This document shows positions 1 through 11,299 of a DNA stretch of 57,338 nucleotides, piece by piece. Below the pieces are notes generated by a model. The model was not told the DNA's origin, searched no databases, and saw only the letters and a list, made by a program, of their open reading frames with translations. Both the position numbers and the translations under genes were made by a program. How positions within the stretch are numbered: position 1 is the first letter of the stretch; each line of letters starts with the position of its first letter. Source of the DNA: Chara braunii (taxonomy: Eukaryota > Streptophyta > Charophyceae > Charales > Characeae); assembly GCA_003427395.1 (NCBI GenBank), contig BFEA01000703.1, positions 236,888 to 294,225 of the forward strand, given 5' to 3'.

Positions 1-1454
1 AGTTTGGGGTTGTTAGGGGGGTGTATGGGGGTATTGGGGGCCGCTATTGGGGTGTTGGTGGGGACACACACACACACACACATGTATGGGGGTATTGGGG
101 GCCGCTATTGGGGTGTTGGTGGGGGTACTAGGGGTTCTGGACCCTAAAATAAAATAAAATAAATAAATAACTTTATCCAGGGTGCCGACGACCCCCCGAC
201 CGGTAGGTGGTGACTACCCGACCGGTCGGCTGGTCGGCAGCCGACCAGTCAAGGGCCGCTGGCCGTCGGGTTATGCAACACTGCTGGCCCTTTCAAAATC
301 GGATACTCCCAGTGCCTGCCTGGTCAATGACGGCTACACATCTGGAGCTGTTGACAAGCAGACACGAGTTCAAGTACAGTAATACGGTACTAATACCCAA
401 CGATGGGAAAGACGGTTCAAAGACCACAATGACAAAGATCAAACCATTATTTCTTCCTACAGGTACTGAGAGCTAAGACAAACATGAACGGGACGAAGCC
501 AAAACAAGCACATTATGAGTAATTTTATTACTATCTACTAGCCATTTCCTATTATTGACTTATTGCCAAGTTATTGGCCATTTAATACCCCCTATCATGC
601 AGTAAAGATTTCCAGCCGTCCCAGACAAGTGAAAGGTGTGTGTTCCCCCAGAGGGTGTCAGGCACTGACTGGGGCAACTGTTTCTCCATCTAAGCAGCCA
701 GCGATCTGTCCCCAGGTGCAAACACAAACAGGGTGCCGGAAAGGGGAGAGGAAGACAGCCATTGCTCATGGAGTCTCCAAACACACACCACTTTGTGCTA
801 GAAAGGCTCTCATGTGTATCCCCAGGTGCACGCGCAAAACACGCGGAGCAGTGAAGAGGTCAGAGGAAGAAAGACCTCAAGCATCAAGTCAGTCACCGTG
901 GTAACTTGTTTGTCACCTACTCTGAAAATTTTGCGGATTGGGCCTACCGAACCACAATGGCTGGCAGCACCAGCCAAAAAAAGAAAGAAAGAAAGAAAAT
1001 GCGCCCTGGCGGTTCAGAGAACGCCTCCAGGCGTCATATTGCGCTCTCCAATTGTATTTTATCCAACAAATGCAATAGATAAAAACATACCGAGTTTAAT
1101 TTCATTGTGTTTTTTTCCCACTTTTCAGTCTTTTGTCTCTACATTCGCAGATCCATTGCATCTTCAGAACTCTTCACCTACGAATAACTGAGAGGTAACT
1201 AGCGGTTACTGCTTACTGATGTCTTTTTGCTTTTTGTAATAAGAGAAAGGAAGAATCACGGCCACAAAATAAGAATAACACAACCCCACACCGCATTTGG
1301 AAGAGGTGGAATCAGCTCTGGAGACCAAGCACTGTCACTTGCCAAAGCACATTCCATGGTATATAGCAACAAGCTCATGCCTGCATCCCTCGCAGGGAGA
1401 TATGTTGCCCGAACTCGCCTCCTCTGCCTAGCCATCCAAGCACTGATGCCATAC
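1..1454. other. Non-coding stretch at the left edge with a G-rich duplication
   Basis: A 42-bp G-rich sequence at 22-63 is repeated at 83-124, separated by a (CA)n tract. AAAT repeats follow at 147-170. At 229-247 there is a 9-bp inverted repeat (CTGGTCGGC-A-GCCGACCAG). I see no coding exon here on either strand, although the next exon of the minus-strand BFN gene would be expected on this side. Confidence 0.5.
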
Positions 1455-1511
1455 CTCATTGTTTGTGGCAGCAACAAGTTCTCTCATTAGCTCATAGAAG
1501 TTTGGCCGAAC
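1455..1511 (-). CDS. Exon 4 of the BFN/DUF151 protein
   Basis: This 57-nt (19-codon) exon is bounded by acceptor TATGTGCAG and donor GAG|GTATGG, in phase 0 at both ends, so it follows the exon at 3485-3534 in frame. It encodes VRPNFYELMRELVAATNNE, matching the family's RP-x-x-Y-x-x-x-x-x-x-x segment that follows the second helix. In family members some 70-100 further residues follow, including an R-P-S-D-A-I motif. I could not find those exons at 1-1454, so the 3' end of the gene probably lies left of the window. Confidence 0.7.
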
Positions 1512-2748
1512 CTGCACATACAGAGTAACAGAGGGGGAGAGTTATCACTACCATGCTACCATCCTTTGCTGCTTGTTGATGAATGCAGGAGAGAATGATG
1601 AGACCAAACAGTTTCCACAAGAAGCTAAGTATAAAACAAAACAGGCACTCACAATACTACAAAACAACGTATAGGTAGCAGTGTGCCATATAGCATAATG
1701 GGAAGCTGGCAGCTCAAACAGCCATATAAGAAATCAAAACCAGGAACAGGAAAGACGCGAACCAACACTGCAGCTTTAACTACACGTTTCGCGATGCAAG
1801 CACCCTGCAGCTCACATGGATGCCAGTACACAACTGCACCCTTCCTGCATCACTGTAATGCTTGGCCGCACAAGACTGCAGCAGCACTTCTGCAACAAGC
1901 TCAAATGGAAAGGTGACACTTCACTTGAGTTTACCTTTTGTTTCCGACACTTCGGTTGCCAAAAGCTCAGACTTCCCTGACCAGTACCCTCACTCGCTGG
2001 CCGCAACCGCCCTTCGACACATCCGGATTCCTCACCAATTTTCTTGGGACTGAGCTGGTGACTGTACTGACGGGCGCACTGGGCTTACCAGACTTAGGTG
2101 TCCTACCTATCGGACTGGCATTATGGCACATGGGACTCGGAACCTTGGGACCACAACTTGAGAGAAGATGCTCATGCGCATGAAATCCTCCATTTGTCCC
2201 ATAGGCCCACCATGGTCCCAAACTCAACCCTCTGAAGTTCATTAGGGAGAGCAGGTGTGTCTCAAAGAAGGAGATGAAACAGGGATGATGGTGCGGGGCA
2301 AAGGACCGTGCCCAAGATGTACTACTATTCGATTTGGAGTCGAGAAACAAATTCCGTCCCATGGAACATGCTTGTAGAGGGGACATGCTAATCTCCCCTT
2401 CCAAAGACCCCCCTGTACACCTGCACTGCCACCTATTGAACTGAACACCATGTCATGTTAGTTCACCAGTTCTCCTTAGCCACCTTGTGTTGCATGGTAA
2501 ATCCAGGGCTATGGGTTGGACCGATAGCGGCCTGGCAGATGAACACTTGTCCCCTGTGCCCCGTTGGTCCATCAAATTTCCCTGGGGTCTCACTGCATGG
2601 TGTCACATGTCACCTGCATTGTGGAGGCATACGAAGTGTTTGCCTGTCGTCGCTTCTCCATCAGCAGAAGGAGACAGGGAGAGAGGGAGGAGGGCATAGA
2701 AGGAAAGGGGGTTTATCAAGCAACAGGAGTAACACACAGCAAGAGAGA

Positions 2749-2784
<36 letters not shown>

Positions 2785-3484
2785 ATGGCACCATAGCCAG
2801 TTTCAGGCAAGAAAAAATCAAAATGTGACGTTGTGCGGGAGTGGCGGCCCGACCAATGAGTGGGCTGGCCCCCTGGGTCCACCAAGTTGCCCAGGGTCTC
2901 AAAGGATGGCATCACATGACACCCGCTTTTCATTTTATGAGATAAGCATAGATAACGGATAGAAGATAGATAGATAATCGGTACTGGTCTTGACTGCAGG
3001 CGGCCAATAAAACATTAACCCCGCTCCCTCGTCCGGGGGAATGCGCGGATGGGCGCATGGGCAACCACTACACTACCAAATGAATATTTTGCACTGTTTA
3101 TCCTCTCAGGCGCAATAGAGAAGGAGATGCTGGATTAGTCCGCCAGCGAGATGGATACTATAAGCAAAACTTGTCAAAAATCATTGTGCACAGATAGGCA
3201 AATCGATAGATGGAGAGAGAGATTAGATAATCAGAACTGGTCTTGACTAGGCAATGCTCAAGACTTTGCCACGATCTGCAGCCAGGCACAATTTCAGACT
3301 TTTTTATGGCGTTCTGCCTAGATGGAGACCAGGCACATCAGACTTTTGTTCCGCTGCTCCTACTCTTAGGATACCCGCCTACCATGCACTTTTTTTATAT
3401 TACTCTATGCACATTTTTTTATATTACTGCTTGGACACACACATCAGTACAACTTCACCTCGTCACAGGTAGTCCCTAACTTAC
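1512..3484 (-). other. Intron 3 of the BFN gene
   Basis: This is the roughly 2 kb between two phase-0 splice sites. It holds a compound (CT)n(CA)n repeat at 2749-2783 and GATA-like short repeats near 2960-2985 and 3195-3235. Nothing else is recognised. Confidence 0.5.
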
Positions 3485-3534
3485 CCCTTTCTCTTGCCTC
3501 ATTCCTTTGACTACCATCCCGATTGCCATATCAC
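3485..3534 (-). CDS. Exon 3 of the BFN/DUF151 protein
   Basis: This is a short 50-nt exon bounded by acceptor TATTCACAG and donor GGG|GTAAGT. It starts in phase 1, exactly completing the split Gly codon left by the exon at 4384-4554, and ends in phase 0. It encodes DMAIGMVVKGMRQEKG, which corresponds to the segment after LPI-VV in BFN proteins (E/D-M-x-x-x-x-M-x-x-x-M-R). Such a small exon would be missed by simple ORF finding; matched phase on both sides plus domain continuity support it. Confidence 0.72.
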
Positions 3535-3800
3535 CTGTGAATACAACAAGTCAAGAGAAAATAGCCGTAAGGGAAAAAATGGAGAACTGACCACAAACAC
3601 AAAGAGCCACAATGTGATTTCCTCTCCGAATATAAAATGCACTTGTCAGACTTGCTGCAGAGCTCGAGGAAACCAGGTCAAACGACCTCAGATAATCACA
3701 TGGCCGCCACTCTCTCTACCACCATTCACTTATCTGGAGTAACCCTGCTATTGCTCCACCTCAACAAGCTCTCAATCTAAAATTCCCATGACCTCCTCTC

Positions 3801-3823
3801 TCTATCTCTCTCTCTCTCTCTCN

Positions 3824-3880
<57 letters not shown>
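3801..3880. repeat. Compound (CT)n(CA)n microsatellite in intron 2
   Basis: A CT run switches to a CA run of about 29 units. One ambiguous base at 3823 lies exactly at the switch, a likely assembly or sequencing slip. Similar CT-to-CA compound tracts occur at 2749-2783 and 5103-5177, and a CA-only tract at 4201-4220. Confidence 0.95.
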
Positions 3881-4383
3881 CAGATACAACCCCCCTCCAT
3901 CTTACCGCACCGATGTGAAGTGATGTCTGCTTCAAAGTTTTGAGGGTTAAATAACATGGAAAGAATCCCGGTGCATAACTGACATAAGCAAAACGGAAAA
4001 TTTGGGAAGCCCCAAACTCTGTTGCTATGAAACTGAATGCAGCGTTTCAGAGTGACAACTACCAATTTGAGGGCTGGCAAGCACTTGTTGCTGTTGATGG
4101 AGTAAAAACAATCCCCTCAGCCACTCAGCAATTCCTCCCCAGAAAAAAATGCACTTAGAAATCAATTCTGGTTTCAGAGCCTGTCCAGCTCCAGAACCAC
4201 ACACACACACACACACACATGCTGATGAGTCGGTGAAAGTTCGACGAAACAATCTGGCACAGTGATGCTTTTTTCGAGTGTATAGCGAATCTGACAACAC
4301 ACACGCATGCACAGAGGTGCAGTCAAGGAGACGTGGATGGAAAATGAGACAGTTCAAAGAGCGATGGGGGTTTGCAGGCTTAC

Positions 4384-4554
4384 CCACAACAATCGGCAGC
4401 ATGAGCTCATCATCGGCCACCATGCTGAGGAAGATGGTGGGGGTTCCAGAGTGATAGAGAAGACGCCCTGCACCAGGATTTGTGTGAATAACCTCGACGT
4501 CTGTTCCATCCGCCATCGTCATGTATAGATGACCACGTACAGGAACCATGCGAA
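4384..4554 (-). CDS. Exon 2 of the BFN/DUF151 protein, start of the nuclease-family domain
   Basis: This 171-nt (57-codon) internal exon has a strong acceptor (pyrimidine-rich TTGTTTGTTGCAG) and donor (G|GTAAGC), with phase 1 at both ends. The peptide contains RGHLYMTMADGTDVEV, then NPGAGRLL, then GTPTIFLSM and DELMLPIVVG. This order matches the DUF151/BFN fold of plant BBD proteins: a substrate-facing strand, GGRLL, P-x-I-x-L-x-M, and the hallmark LPI(V/I)V. No stop or frameshift is present. It lies between two introns filled with CA/CT repeats. Family assignment rests on motif order recalled from plant BBD proteins, without an alignment. Confidence 0.75.
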
Positions 4555-4725
4555 CTGCAACAAACAACACACCACCAGGCCCGACCAAAACCTGCTGACC
4601 ACCATACAGATCTCTAGATTCTCTACCCCCCTTTGTCTTCGCCCTCTGATCCCCCCTACGCTTTGAATTATTCCTGTACTTTCTCATTATCTTGTCCTTT
4701 CTGACAGCTTGACAGTGGTCACATT

Positions 4726-4905
4726 GCTAATGGTGATAATGATGACGGTACTAACATCGACCACCAAGATGATGATGATTACAAGAATGATGATAAGCAT
4801 GATGCTAATGACAATGATCATGACGATGGTGTTGATGGTAAAGGCGGTGGGTGATGTGGTGGCGATGTGATCATGATGGATGATGATGACGACGAAGAGG
4901 ATGAC
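4726..4905. repeat. Degenerate GAT/TGA triplet repeat
   Basis: Many imperfect GATGAT/ATGATG units occur over ~180 bp. Isoleucine- or Asp-rich translations across it are repeat artefacts. Confidence 0.8.
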
Positions 4906-5100
4906 AGTGGTGGTGATATGACAGTCGCCTGCTTGAATAAGGAAACACATTAACAGAGCTATAAAACACTTGAGACACTAATCAATCCCATGAATGCATT
5001 CACGCTTTCACAAACAGATTCTATGGCATCCATACAGCATCAAACTGAACATAATGAAACCAATCAAACAGCATCAACTCTTGAGGTGGTGAGCACCATA

Positions 5101-5102
<2 letters not shown>

Positions 5103-5177
<75 letters not shown>
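5103..5177. repeat. Compound (CT)n(CA)n microsatellite
   Basis: About 23 CT units are followed directly by about 14 CA units, the same arrangement as the tracts at 2749-2783 and 3801-3880. Confidence 0.95.
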
Positions 5178-5179
<2 letters not shown>

Positions 5180-5504
5180 TATAGGGAACCTTGCACTCTT
5201 AATTGTAGATTTCAGAAAGTGTTTTATTTCGTGATTGACAGACCACATACACAAAGCACACATTCAGATGCACCAAGGAGTCGCTTCCTCCATAGTCGCA
5301 ATCCATGCAAGCAGGATATTTTTTCTTCTCTTCTTTTGCCAATCAGGTCCAGTCAGGGCCAATCAGGTAAAGATTGATTTTGCCGGGAACTTGCCCACCA
5401 TTTTTCATTCACCAGATATAGTCTGAATTGGAACCTTGTCTGAAGTGCTCGTCTTCCTCCCCCCCTCCCTCCCCAAAAACAGAACGTTGGGTAAGACACC
5501 TCTG

Positions 5505-5835
5505 TCGTCACAGGGCAAGATTTGAACTCATGTTCTGTCGATCGGAGGTTCAGCAAGACTGCAGCAGTGCAAGCTCTGGGTCGTCACTTCGCATAGCTGT
5601 GCAGCTGAGGACGGCTGGACAATACAGGAATAATGTTTTCCAAGCACGACAAGGTGTGAGACCCCAACACTATCATAGTGAGCAGGACGATCTCTAAGTC
5701 TGCAACACTATTTTTGGTCTGCAGCACTGCAAGCTCTGGGCTTTGGGCTTGGCATAGCTGTTCAGCAGACAGTGTGTGCAAGATTTGAAGTTTGAACTCG
5801 TGATCTGTTGATGACTAGTACTACAAGTCTGCAAC
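5505..5835 (-). mobile_element. tRNA-derived SINE-like copies
   Basis: Two minus-strand segments (about 5505-5590 and 5715-5835) share a module with box-B-like GAGTTCAAATCTTGC and a preceding GAGCTTGCA.TGCTGCAG that could be a decayed box A region. A third piece of the same body (GCAAGC.CTGGGCTTTGG) reappears at 6288-6334 after the TIR element. The arrangement suggests old SINE insertions on the minus strand, later split by a MITE. The tRNA of origin is not identifiable. Confidence 0.45.
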
Positions 5836-5840
5836 ACTAC

Positions 5841-6268
5841 GGGCCTACTCACACTAGGGCCTTTTATGGCAAAATAGCTCAAATTTGAATTGATGGTTGG
5901 GCCAGTACCACGAGGCAGGGAAAGTGGCAAAAGCAGCAAACGGGGTACCAAATGTCAGAGGCCTGGCGGGCCGCGGGGAAAGGCATTTTGCTACCACTTC
6001 TGGAGGTGGTAGCAAAAAAAAAAATCAGTTCGAGAGTTCATGAAAGGAAATTTGAAACAAACTTCGTTGGAAAAAAGAAAGTTGACAGATTTGGGCCTCG
6101 CGTTCCGTGACCACGCGAGGCACCATTTTGGCAATTGCCAGAAAGTCCGGCTCGTGTCTTTTGCGATTTTCTACTGCTATGTGACCAGGCCGGGTGGCAT
6201 TTCAGCAAAATCGGGATAGCAAAATTCGCAGATTTTCCTGCTATGCCAGCGCTGTGTGAGTACGCCCT
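5841..6268. mobile_element. MITE-like element with GGGC-TACTCACAC terminal inverted repeats
   Basis: The left end reads GGGCCTACTCACACTAGGGC and the right end, reversed, reads GGGCGTACTCACACAGCGC. The similarity continues inward for ~40 bp (ATGGCAAAATAGC against CATAGCAGGAAAATC). No ORF lies inside. Ends of the same type occur at 11226-11297, 14985-15045 and 18832-18953, and in the satellite at 17994-18560, so this is a family. Confidence 0.6.
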
Positions 6269-6334
6269 ATCTTTGGTCTGCATCAGTGCAAGCCCTGGGC
6301 TTTGGAATGGCATGGCTGTTCAGCAGACAGGATG

Positions 6335-7200
6335 TAAACGGCTGCATAAGAGCACGGCTGTTATTGGGGGGAAAAAAAAGAAAAAAAAAAGGGCACAGCT
6401 GTAATTTGTTAAGCATTTGTTTTCATCAATGTTTCCAAGCACTGGACTCCTTCGTGACTTTCCATTTTTCCTCCCATTTTGTTCCCGTTTGCTTGCAATC
6501 CTAATGCAAACCTATTCCGCGCACACCCAAGGGTCACGAGTCCATGATGGCAGAGTAAATAAAACAAACTTATATAACCTTCTGATGCCTGTAGTGGACT
6601 TATTTGCATTTCATTTGAACTCCACCAGGCTGCCCAGCATAGCACCTAAGCTATGCCTGGCTTAGCACCTGCTATGCACTGCCCCAAGGGCACTGGTTCC
6701 CAACATGAGCCCACAGTGGGCCCAAAGGGCGGCCAAGGTCTGAGGACCTTGGGACAAATTTTCTCGCGAGTCGGTCCCGGGGTGGCCATAGGCATGGGAA
6801 CTTAAACCACTCCCATGAGCATACAACTCTTTGGACAGGTCCCGATTAAGTCCCTTTGGGCCCCTTCGGACCTGGGGCCTCTGGATCACCACAATTTTCT
6901 GCCTCGTGAACCCAAAAGACAGCCGAAGGCCTTGGGTGCTTGAGACCCGGTCCCATCTATCTTAGTGTTCTTTAGGACAGGAAATTTCAAGCATGGGACC
7001 TTGGGACCATTGGCCTGCGGGACCCACTTTGCAGGGGCAGTTTCTCGCTAGCTGGGCCAAGACCTTGAAGGGTCCGGGACCTTGGGACCCAGTCCCATCT
7101 GGAATGCAAGTTCTTTTGGAGCCGGGCACTCACCCTGAAGGCAAGAGAGACAGGTCACCTACCTTTTTGGGAGAGGCCCTGGAGTGAAAGCCAAGCAGAA
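6335..7200. other. Anonymous intronic stretch
   Basis: No exon is supported. A phrase like GACCTTGGGACC recurs around 6745, 7000 and 7080, giving a weakly repetitive G/C-rich stretch. Confidence 0.4.
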
Positions 7201-7215
7201 GTGCCTACAGCTTCT

Positions 7216-7362
7216 AGTCCAATTGGCCTTTTCTCACTTCTAGTGTCCCTTGCCCATTTCTCACTTCTAGTGTCCCTTGGCCATTTCTCACTTCTAGTGC
7301 CACATGGCCATTTCTCACTTCTAGTGCCACATGGCCATTTCTCACTTCTAGTGGCACTAGCT
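7216..7362. repeat. 27-bp minisatellite
   Basis: Five to six head-to-tail copies of a ~27-bp unit containing CATTTCTCACTTCTAGTG, with variants ending in TCCCTTGG or CCACATGG. The unit length is a multiple of three, so an apparent repeat protein is read across it. Confidence 0.9.
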
Positions 7363-7711
7363 TTTAGCCGTAATCAAACTGGACATCATCATCCCAGACT
7401 ACTTTGCCATACTCCGTGGATAGAAATCATGCCAAGCTGTTTCTTTTAGCAGCAAACCTCCCGCTGCTTTAGAGGTATGGTAGAGATAGGCTAAGGCACA
7501 GGAGATGTCAAGAGTGATGCGACTTTCTTGGCATGAAAAACATTAGACCATCATCTCCTCGTGTTACTATTTATGAGCCACAGTTAAACGCTCCATCACA
7601 CAAAAAGAGAAAGAGAGCGCCCTTTCATCACCTGGCAGCTTCTACACATGCCACAGGGGGGTGGTAGGAGCGGCGCTAAAGGCAGGAGGTATCAGGGAGG
7701 CCTGCAGTCGG

Positions 7712-7797
7712 AGGATATAAGGGTGTCACTCAGCGAGTTTGAAAACCAGTGTCCAGGATATAAGGGTGTCACTCAGCGAGTTTGAAAACCAGTGTCC
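7712..7797. repeat. Perfect 43-bp tandem duplication
   Basis: A 43-bp unit beginning AGGATATAAGGGTGTCACTC occurs twice in immediate tandem with no difference seen, so it is recent or an assembly slip. Confidence 0.9.
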
Positions 7798-7799
7798 TA

Positions 7800-9500
7800 T
7801 TTTAAACCACCAGTACATCCCCAAAGTGCGGCCATACATAAGCTCGGATGCAGGAGGACGTATCGCCTGCCGTGCAAGTACGAATTCATTCATGACGAGC
7901 CATTGAGGCATTGTACCGATGGCTTGCACATACACAGCTGCACTGTGGGGAGGTACTAGTGGTTTAGCAAACCTATCAATTTTCCCGAAGCCTAGAGCAC
8001 CTTAGCCAAGAACATGGTCAAGCATGTAGGAGCAATATGCATAGGATTTATGTTTTTGAGAAAATGTGCCCCATCTATTCTTGGGGGCGGCAGTCCAGTT
8101 GCTTATCACCGGCAAGCAAGATACAAAGTTCAAGATAGAGGAGAAGCAGTCAGCTCAGCCCCATACCCTTGTTGCCCTGGATGCGATGCAGGGGGGGCTG
8201 GGGGAGCAGTCTGGTGGTGTATGCTCGGTCCCACCCACGGCACGCAAAGTGGCTGGGAAACCTCATCCTCCGTGTGCGTCCCTACACACTGTGCGCTCTA
8301 TCACATGGTGTGTGACTGGGTACCGGGCCTCCGTGTACGTCCCTACACACTGTCCGCTCTATCACCTTCATGCCTTCGAATACAACTCCCCTCTGCCATC
8401 CTTGAACATCTATTATACCCAAAACCTGTTCCCTTATTTTTGCCACTAGAGGTTTTTTTGCCATCCAGACTTCTGCAATGAACCCAGGCGAGATAACACT
8501 CATTGAACATCCAGATACTGTTCGCAGCAACGCACGAGCATCAGCGCTCGTGCAGCAACAGTCCAATGGCTCAATGGCAAAGCAACTCGAGTAATCCAGT
8601 CTTGTTGATGAATAATGTCGAACAGATCTGTTCCACTATATGAGTATATACATACATAGACGAGAGAGAGAGAGGGGGAGAAAAGACTTAGAAGAGAAGT
8701 TGCCCACTTCTCCTTCGGGCCAATCAGAGTCGCCCCCTCTCCAGCAGCGTCAATCCAGATACAGATCTGCGTTCCTCAAAGTGCCATGTGGCACATCAGC
8801 ATTCTCTTCATCAGCGGAGCAGCAATGTCGCCTCACACAGGTACGTGTCATCTCATCCCCACAGTCCTTGAACTCCTTCCGGACGACGATAGCCTGAACA
8901 TCGAATGAACACATGGTACCGCCACATCACCAACACCCTACGTGGCAGCAGCCACGTCAGCAACGACACATGGCGCTGCCACGTCAGCACCTTGTAGACA
9001 AGACCAAGCCAGTCCCCGTGCCAGCAAGCAAGCAGCGTGTCGCTGCTGAGAAACGCCAGCTTCCAACTAGCAATTAGCCAGCATCTCACAAGCCAGCGTC
9101 GCGTCAAAGTAGAGTCAGCCTTGACTCACGACAGAATGAATGATGTCAAAGCCAGGAGTCACCTCTAAGTAGTGTTGACTCGGGGTCAATGCCCCGCTGC
9201 AGTGGTCCTGTGCCGTCAAGATCTTGATGCGGCGACGGCCTGGATCGGTCTGCAACTGTTTCTCCCTTGGTCCGATGTCTTGGCCCGGTACCTGCATACA
9301 ACACATGTGTGTATCTGTTCGTGGACTTGGGTACGGTACCTGCGACCCGACAGTTGACTTTGACCTTTGAATTTCCCCAGTCCAGCGCTGGGTCTCACTG
9401 GCCAGACGCTGGGCTGGGCCGGGCAGTGCGTGGTCACACGGCCGGCCTCTGCAGAGTGCGGGTTACTGCACTTCTTTTTTTTTCTCCCAATAAGTTCCCC
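7800..9500. other. Anonymous intronic stretch
   Basis: No supported exon. It contains short palindromes such as ACGTGGC-AGCA-GCCACGT near 8938-8955 and GAGTCA-GCCT-TGACTC near 9112-9127, plus a GCCACGTCAGCAAC-like phrase repeated between 8915 and 8990. Confidence 0.4.
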
Positions 9501-9511
9501 AAGTTTCGCCA

Positions 9512-9640
9512 GCGGCCTAGCTCAATTGGTAGAGCACATAAGTGGCATTCAGGAGGTTGTGGGTTCAATTCCCCACGTTGTCTGTTCGATCCCCCACTGC
9601 CCCCTGCAGCGCTTTGGGTTCACCAGCTGAGATTGCCCCT
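9512..9640 (+). mobile_element. tRNA-derived SINE head with box A and box B
   Basis: CCTAGCTCAATTGGTAGAGC (D-arm/box A) is followed ~30 bp later by GGGTTCAATTCCCCAC (T-arm/box B). The anticodon arm does not fold into a clean tRNA, so a SINE or tRNA pseudogene is more likely than a functional tRNA. The body after the head (CACCAGCTGAGATTGCCCCT) resembles that of the copy at 10600-10785. Confidence 0.6.
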
Positions 9641-10142
9641 AGCAGGAATAGTCTTGTCATCCTTCACTAGGGGTTAGGAGCCTGGGTACTACTCCCCGCA
9701 CAGAGGAGAGTGGATGTCGGGTTCCCCCTTCAGTGTATAAATGTGGAGTTCTGGCATGTGGAGGATAGCTAGGGTGAGGTAATATCGAGAGAAGAAAATA
9801 GCATAATGAATACAGCTGTCCCCCAATGTCGCAAAGACATATTCTTTCTTAAATTATTAACTAATTAGTAATCAATTAATTAATTTAAAAAAAAGTTTCC
9901 TGAGCAGAGCAGCACCCAATCCATGCCCCTAATTGTTTCCAGAAATTTTCCACCAAAAATTGTCAGCATGAAAAATGGCCAAAGTCAGCACACTCGAAGT
10001 TATGCACTGCAGCCGCCGGGATCATTCCCGGAGTCAGCTACTGCATACCTATCCACAACCTACAGTTCTCATCAGAAGCTGTGGTGGCTTAGATCACCTG
10101 TCCCTTTCTCAGCTGTCCTGTTCCAACACGGCGGTTACCCCG

Positions 10143-10222
10143 CTGCATAGTTGGGGGCTCGGCCTGCCAGATGGAAACCTCACTGCATAATTGGGGGCTC
10201 GGCCTACCGGATGGAAAGACTG
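10143..10222. repeat. 40-bp tandem duplication
   Basis: Two adjacent copies of a 40-bp unit (GCATA.TTGGGGGCTCGGCC) with a few substitutions. Confidence 0.85.
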
Positions 10223-10599
10223 TCCGCACCAGGAAAAATGATGCAATTTTCCACCTCGCCTTTTTCAACACGTGGCAAAAATCTGGACCAGGAAATAGAG
10301 GTTGGAAGAGACTGGTGGTTCAAGGACTCCATTGCCAAGCTCTGTTTAGTGAAACCAGCACCCGGCTATGGAGCTCTGTTTTTCCAATTTTTCAGTTTGA
10401 CCAGTTTTGGATCTCTGTTTGCCATCCTTGCGACCATGCAGCTCTGAGTTGAGTGAGCTGTATGCATATTTCATCTGGCAGATTTCAAATTGTGGCGCAC
10501 GGAGACAATATCATGGATAGCACTTTTGATTTGAAAAAAGTATCGACACTAGGACTTTCCTGCATGTATATGACCGCAATTATGGCCTGTCCTGGATAT

Positions 10600-10785
10600 G
10601 GGCCTAGTTCAGTTGGTAAGGAGGTCGTGGGTTCAATTCCTATTGGTCTCACGTATCTGCCTGAGCACGCTTGGTCTCCTACCAGCTAGAGATGACCCAT
10701 TGGCCCCCCAAGCCAGCATTGGCAGGACCTTGGCCAATATTGTTGGTTGCTATGCAGCAATGATATTGGCCATTAGACACCGGTA
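10600..10785 (+). mobile_element. Shortened tRNA-derived SINE
   Basis: GGCCTAGTTCAGTTGGTAAG is followed almost at once by GTGGGTTCAATTCC, so boxes A and B are joined with the anticodon arm missing. The body (TACCAGCTAGAGATGACCC) resembles that of the copy at 9512. It ends in a hairpin (GGCCAATAT...ATATTGGCC, 10732-10772) and is followed by a poly-G tract at 10796-10817. Confidence 0.55.
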
Positions 10786-10831
10786 AGGAGGGGCGGGGGG
10801 GGGGGGGGGGGGGGGGGTATGGGAAGGTGCA

Positions 10832-10953
10832 CCGACTGGGCATAGTGATCGGCACTAGCACCGCCGGTTTCCCCAGTCGGCGATGCCTGCCCACCCCACA
10901 TCGCCATAATGAGGGGCTGGTACAGGCTTGCTTTTGCACCACCGCTGTGGTGC
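10832..10953. repeat. Two small inverted repeats
   Basis: CCGACTGGG near 10832 pairs with CCCAGTCGG near 10872, and TTGCACCAC-CGCT-GTGGTGCAA forms a perfect 9-bp hairpin near 10932-10953. Confidence 0.6.
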
Positions 10954-11225
10954 AAACCTGCCCCGTGGGCTGGGGAGATCCAGGTTGGTTGGTGTGGCTC
11001 AACCGTACAATACAGAGTAGCGAGGAGATGAGACGAGGAAAAATACACAAAGAGAGATTGAAACAAGAATATAGATTAGTTAAGGAACAAAAAAAAAAAG
11101 TTTGGCATAAGACTGTGATATGTATCTTATCTCATGGCGGATTAATTTGCACGCCTCCTGCGCGCATCAGATGTGATAGCCATCTCTGCAGCCATACCCA
11201 CACTCGTAACTCTTCCGACTGATAA

Positions 11226-11297
11226 CTGTGGTACATCGAGGACCGCCCTTAATTAGGATCAGATACATTCAGAAAAGTCCTAGCATAAGTATGCTCT
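11226..11297. mobile_element. MITE end of the GGGCATACTC family
   Basis: GATACATTCAGAAAAGTCCT followed by GTATGCTCT matches the right end of the element at 18832-18953 (TACATTAGAAAAGTCCT...ATGCCCT). Only this end is clear. Confidence 0.45.
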
Positions 11298-11299
11298 CA

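Noticed and set aside
1100-1185. Possible R-P-S-D-A-I exon of the BFN gene (minus strand SSEDAMDLRM)
   Set aside because: The resemblance is weak, a stop follows at once, and the splice sites and phase do not fit the donor at 1455.
4025-4687. A 220-codon minus-strand ORF as one exon
   Set aside because: Only the 4384-4554 part looks coding and it is bounded by splice sites. The rest includes a CA repeat and intron sequence.
7726-7935. Minus-strand peptide with VQAIGTMPQWLVMNEFVLAR as another exon
   Set aside because: The acceptor looks fair (TGCAG) but there is no convincing donor. It does not fit the BFN phases and part of it is the 43-bp tandem duplication.
9512-9580. Functional tRNA gene
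   Set aside because: Boxes A and B are present, but the anticodon arm does not fold and no valid acceptor stem closes it. The body is repeated elsewhere as a SINE.
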